Shown one piece after another: positions 60,932-64,000 of a stretch of DNA of 64,000 nt. The DNA lies in the NCBI GenBank assembly GCA_963732855.1, contig CAVTBB010000005.1:558001-622000 (forward strand). Reading direction: 5' to 3'. This stretch comes from DASXVU01 sp963732855. GTDB lineage: Archaea; Thermoplasmatota; Thermoplasmata; Methanomassiliicoccales; UBA472. The first letter of the stretch is position 1. Each line of letters opens with the position of its first letter. A program made the position numbers and the translations under genes. Below the pieces are notes generated by a model. The model did not search any database. It was not told the DNA's origin and saw only the letters and a program-made list of their open reading frames with translations.

Positions 60932-61922
60932 TCTTCTCGACCAGCCATAGGTAGGCGTCCTCGAGCGTGGGTTCCTTGACCTTCATGTCGATGACGTTGC
61001 TGTTGTTCAGTCTGCCCGCTATGGGCGCCAGCATCTCTCCGGCATCCGCAACCTGCACGCGCAGGACCTGCTTATCCTCGCTCATGGTGGCGCTGACCGC
61101 GCGGACGCCCGGAATAGATTTCAGCGCCTCTACATCCTTGTCAGTGAGGCCGAAGCCCTCTACCTCCACGACGCAGATGTCCTTCATCAGCGACTTGAGA
61201 CCGCGGGGCGTGTCCAACGCCACTATCTTGCCTTTGTTGATAACGGCCAGACGATCGCAGAGGTCGTCCGCCTCGAACATGTAGTGGGTGGTCATGAGTA
61301 TGGTCTTTCCGCTCGCTAGAAGTTCCTTTATCAGGTTCCTGGTGTCTCGAGATGCCTGCGGATCGAGACCGATGGTCGGTTCGTCCATGAAGATGATCTC
61401 CGGGTCGTTGATGAGTCCCTTTGCGATATGGAGTCTCTGCTTCATGCCACGTGAATAGTCCTCGACCCTATCGTCGCACCGATCTAGGAGATCGACCTTG
61501 CGGAGAACGTCCTCGATCCGTTTCTCCCTTTCCTGGCGCGGCACACCGTAAAGGTCCGCGAAGTAACGGAGGTTCTGCCTGCCGCTGATCCTATAGTACA
61601 GCCCCCTTTCACCGCCGATGATGAGGCCAATGCGTTTCCTGATCTCGTAAGGGTCCCTGCTTACGTCATATCCGAGCACCATAGCGCTGCCCGAGGTGGG
61701 GATGAGCAGGGTGGTGAGCATCTTGATGGTGGTGGTCTTGCCGGCACCATTGGGGCCTAGGATGCCGAAGAGCTCCCCCTTCTTCACCGTAAAAGAGATG
61801 TGGTCGACGGCCAGGGTCTCTTTCTTCTGCTTGTGAAAAAAGCCTTGACTGGACTTGTAGACGCGGACCAGGTCATCCACTTCGATGACGTTCTCGTGAT
61901 CACCGGGACGGTTCTCTGACAT
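60924..61922 (-). CDS. ABC exporter ATP-binding protein
   Basis: 332 residues from MSENRPGDHENVIEVDDLVRVY (ATG 61922). Walker A GPNGAGKTTT, signature DYSRGMKQRL (SR in place of SG), Walker B IIFMDEPTIGLDPQ, H-loop TTHYMFEADDLC, and a DrrA-type C-terminal extension (about 230-332). TTTAATAA and TATATTAG on the minus strand just ahead are possible TATA boxes. Confidence 0.93.
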   Translation of the reverse strand: MSENRPGDHENVIEVDDLVRVYKSSQGFFHKQKKETLAVDHISFTVKKGELFGILGPNGAGKTTTIKMLTTLLIPTSGSAMVLGYDVSRDPYEIRKRIGLIIGGERGLYYRISGRQNLRYFADLYGVPRQEREKRIEDVLRKVDLLDRCDDRVEDYSRGMKQRLHIAKGLINDPEIIFMDEPTIGLDPQASRDTRNLIKELLASGKTILMTTHYMFEADDLCDRLAVINKGKIVALDTPRGLKSLMKDICVVEVEGFGLTDKDVEALKSIPGVRAVSATMSEDKQVLRVQVADAGEMLAPIAGRLNNSNVIDMKVKEPTLEDAYLWLVEKND

Positions 61923-62011
61923 AACCACCAAGGTGACTTTATTAAAGCTAATATACATTTCGGAGGGCTGATAGAATATGCCTGGCCATATTCATTTTAT
62001 GCTAGACAATA

Positions 62012-62848
62012 TCAGGCAAGGACAGGCTTCTGATAAATCCTCTCCCGACTCTTGAACGTATTGAACCGATTCGAGGCCTCGCCCACCAATGTCTCGGTGT
62101 TGCCCATGACAAAATAGCCGCCGTGGTTCATCGAATCGAAGAACTTCATGTACAGGTGCTCCTGCATGTCGCGGGTGAAGTATATCACGACGTTCCTGCA
62201 GAATATGCAGTCGAACCTGGTCGGGGGTTTGGACGCTATCAGGTCGATCTTGCGGAAATCGACCATATCCATGATATCCTGGGATATCTGATACATCTCC
62301 CCTTCCAAGCTGAAATATCTTTCCAAGTACTCCTTCTTGACATTGGTCACCTGACGGGGGAGGTATTTCCCTACGGAGGCGGCCTCAAGGCTGGCATCAT
62401 CGATGTCCGAGCCGATGATGTTGACATTGAAATTGTTAAGCTCTTCACCGAGCAGCTCCCGGACCATGATGGCGATGGAGTAAGGCTCCTCGCCGCTGGA
62501 GCAACCGGCGCTCCAAATGGTGATGTCGTTCTTGCCCTGTTTGACCTTTTCATAGATCAAAAGAGGTAGCACATCCTCTTCCATGGCCCGGAACACTATC
62601 GGGTCCCGGAAGAACTGGGTCACGTTGATGGTTAGATCGTCGAGAAGCTGGTCATATTCGGTCGGGTTGGAATCCAGGAATCTGCTGTAGTCAGCATAGT
62701 CCTTCGATCCGCAGCAACGCATCCTGACGCTGATCCTTCGTTGAAGGTAGGTGTCCTTATATTGGCCCAGGTCAAGCGAGGTGCTTACGAATATCTTCTT
62801 CTTCAAAGAAATGAAGTCCTTGTCAGTACAAACTCGCTCCGGCGCCAT
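62012..62848 (-). CDS. cheR: Chemoreceptor methyltransferase CheR
   Basis: 278 residues. The N-terminal helical domain (RISVRMRCCGSKDYADYSRFL; DDLTINVTQFFRDP) is followed by the SAM-binding domain with WSAGCSSGEEPYSIAIM and RNVVIYFTRDMQEHLY. It methylates glutamates on chemoreceptors. It is divergent from the soluble receptor at 63128, which may be its substrate. A TATA-like TCTATACTTG lies at 62870-62879 on the minus strand. Confidence 0.95.
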   Translation of the reverse strand: MAPERVCTDKDFISLKKKIFVSTSLDLGQYKDTYLQRRISVRMRCCGSKDYADYSRFLDSNPTEYDQLLDDLTINVTQFFRDPIVFRAMEEDVLPLLIYEKVKQGKNDITIWSAGCSSGEEPYSIAIMVRELLGEELNNFNVNIIGSDIDDASLEAASVGKYLPRQVTNVKKEYLERYFSLEGEMYQISQDIMDMVDFRKIDLIASKPPTRFDCIFCRNVVIYFTRDMQEHLYMKFFDSMNHGGYFVMGNTETLVGEASNRFNTFKSRERIYQKPVLA

Positions 62849-63127
62849 ACTCGGAAACAGCGTATTGCAAGTATAGATAACGAGACGACGTGAATCTCAA
62901 TTGCGAGAGTGAGGAATGTAATCGATCAATTCACTGGCCATAATAGAAACCATGAAATCTGAATGGGTTCGATGGTTCATTTCCGATTATCACCATTGAT
63001 TGTCATTTCCTTGGTCTTTATAATCAATAAAAAGCTCCGTTTCTCAATAACAGGCATTTCGCAGATGAAATGCAAGAGACCTGACAATCTATTGACAGAT
63101 TGCAAAATATGATTTGGGGATATTGGA

Positions 63128-64000
63128 ATGAAAATTGACCAAGGAGCAACAATACTAGCCGAGATCGTGTCGTCGGTGCCGGTCGCCACCTTCGCGATCG
63201 ACTCTACCACAAAGATAACGCATTTCAACCAAGCCGCGGAGGACATATCAGGGTACCCATTGACGGAAGCGCTGGGCATGAGGCTCAGGGATGTGTTCGG
63301 GAACACATTGGGCAAGAAAGGCTGCCCTGTGATCGATGCGTTGAAAAGCGGAAATGGCATCGAGATAGGCTCAATGGATATAATCAATTCTGATAACGAA
63401 CAAGTGAGCGTCCATCTCAGTGCGAAGCCACTGTTAGACCAATCCGGACAGATAGTGGGCGGGATTGGATACATGCAGCCATTGGGTGATTCGGAAGAAG
63501 GGTTGACCCGTTCCATCATCGACCACGCACCGAACATGGTTGTCTCCATCGAGAAAGACTTGAGCATCAGCTTCGTGAACCAGACCGCGCTGAAGGTGCT
63601 GGGAAAGAATGAATCAGACGTTCTCGGCAAGAAAAGTTATGAAGTGTTCGTTTCAAGCATTGGCAATAAGCCAGACGGAGTTCTAGAGGCCGCGTTCAAG
63701 ACCGGCGAGATGTCGAGAGGAGAGGTTGCCATAATGGTACAGGGTACCGAGAGGCACTATCGCATCACGGCTGCAGCGCGCAAGGACACTTCAGGGAAGG
63801 TGGAAGGCGTCGTAGAGTACTATAATGACATCACCAGGGAATTGGAGTATACCAAGGAGGTTCTGGAGCTCACTCAAAAGGCGATTGCTGGAGACGTTAA
63901 GGCAAGGGCGAACGCGGACAAGTTCGAAGGGAATGACAAGAAGATCGTGCAGGGGATCAACGATACCCTCGATGCGTTCCTGGCACCGCTCAAGGTCGCC
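63128..64000 (+). CDS. Soluble PAS-domain chemoreceptor (3' end beyond window)
   Basis: 291 codons from the ATG at 63128, open to the window end. Two PAS domains (about 10-120, with VPVATFAIDSTTKITHFNQAAEDISGYP; about 130-250, with HAPNMVVSIEKDLSISFVNQTAL) are followed by a HAMP-like repeat (AIAGDVKARANADKFEGNDKKIVQGIN). There is no membrane segment ahead of the PAS domains, so it senses an internal signal. Methyl-accepting chemotaxis proteins of methanogens share this plan. The signalling domain is off the edge. The 279-nt region to cheR holds AT-rich promoter sequence for both. Confidence 0.88.
   Translation, partial: MKIDQGATILAEIVSSVPVATFAIDSTTKITHFNQAAEDISGYPLTEALGMRLRDVFGNTLGKKGCPVIDALKSGNGIEIGSMDIINSDNEQVSVHLSAKPLLDQSGQIVGGIGYMQPLGDSEEGLTRSIIDHAPNMVVSIEKDLSISFVNQTALKVLGKNESDVLGKKSYEVFVSSIGNKPDGVLEAAFKTGEMSRGEVAIMVQGTERHYRITAAARKDTSGKVEGVVEYYNDITRELEYTKEVLELTQKAIAGDVKARANADKFEGNDKKIVQGINDTLDAFLAPLKVA

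Overview
The window is archaeal chromosomal DNA, most likely from Thermoplasmatota and close to the Methanomassiliicoccales. Support comes from the archaeal S10/spc ribosomal superoperon with aIF1, Rpp29, eL19, eL32 and eS4; MptA (methanopterin-type pterin synthesis); RaSEA (archaeosine); NAC; Cbf5; TATA boxes 25-40 nt ahead of several start codons; and an initiator tRNA-Met. Between secY and cbf5 only the DUF106/EMC3-like gene and cmk remain. The adk, eL34 and eL14 genes found there in many other archaea are absent, which fits Thermoplasmata. HypC implies a [NiFe] hydrogenase elsewhere in the genome.

Layout. 1-4.3 kb: partial radical SAM protein, hypC, nac, glnA, alaX. 4.5-10 kb: an Lrp regulator, a bacterial-type aspartyl-tRNA synthetase and a gatCAB operon facing it. 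10.2-14.8 kb: TPR protein, zinc-finger protein, HAD phosphatase, mptA, ferredoxin-like DUF362 protein, rnhB, SCP2 protein. 15.1 kb: initiator tRNA. 15.3-19.3 kb: glpABC plus a small Cys protein. 19.3-21.4 kb: two RecA/KaiC-fold proteins. 21.6-24.6 kb: glmU-like and glmS (amino-sugar synthesis; glmS carries a frameshift). 24.6-26.4 kb: two PD-(D/E)XK nuclease-type genes, one with a membrane-spanning insert. 26.6-31 kb: membrane/zinc-ribbon protein, MJ1316-domain protein, adenine deaminase, two phosphoribosyltransferases, Rieske protein. 31-32.7 kb: ABC exporter.

32.8-39.7 kb is the odd part. It holds a TctA-like permease, a small membrane protein, and a PolB2-like DNA polymerase behind a small gene and a RadA-like paralogue. 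A truncated bacterial-type catalase then runs directly into an ACT-domain gene. Six single-base frameshifts sit in this stretch. Either the sequence quality is poor here, the assembly is chimeric, or the region is decaying.

39.8-57 kb: MBL-fold nuclease, a small protein, then (reading leftward from rpl3) 24 ribosomal, initiation-factor and RNase P genes, secY, the EMC3-like gene, cmk and cbf5. 57-58.5 kb: DUF5611 and RaSEA. 58.8-64 kb: UspA with a long leader, a three-gene ABC-2 exporter, cheR and a partial soluble PAS chemoreceptor.

Strongest leads for follow-up: the PolB2/RadA-like operon, where the RadA-like protein ends in a PCNA-binding-like motif; the paired CDIN1-like and membrane Cas4-like nucleases; the catalase junction; and the GvpD/KaiC-like pair with degenerate ATPase sites.
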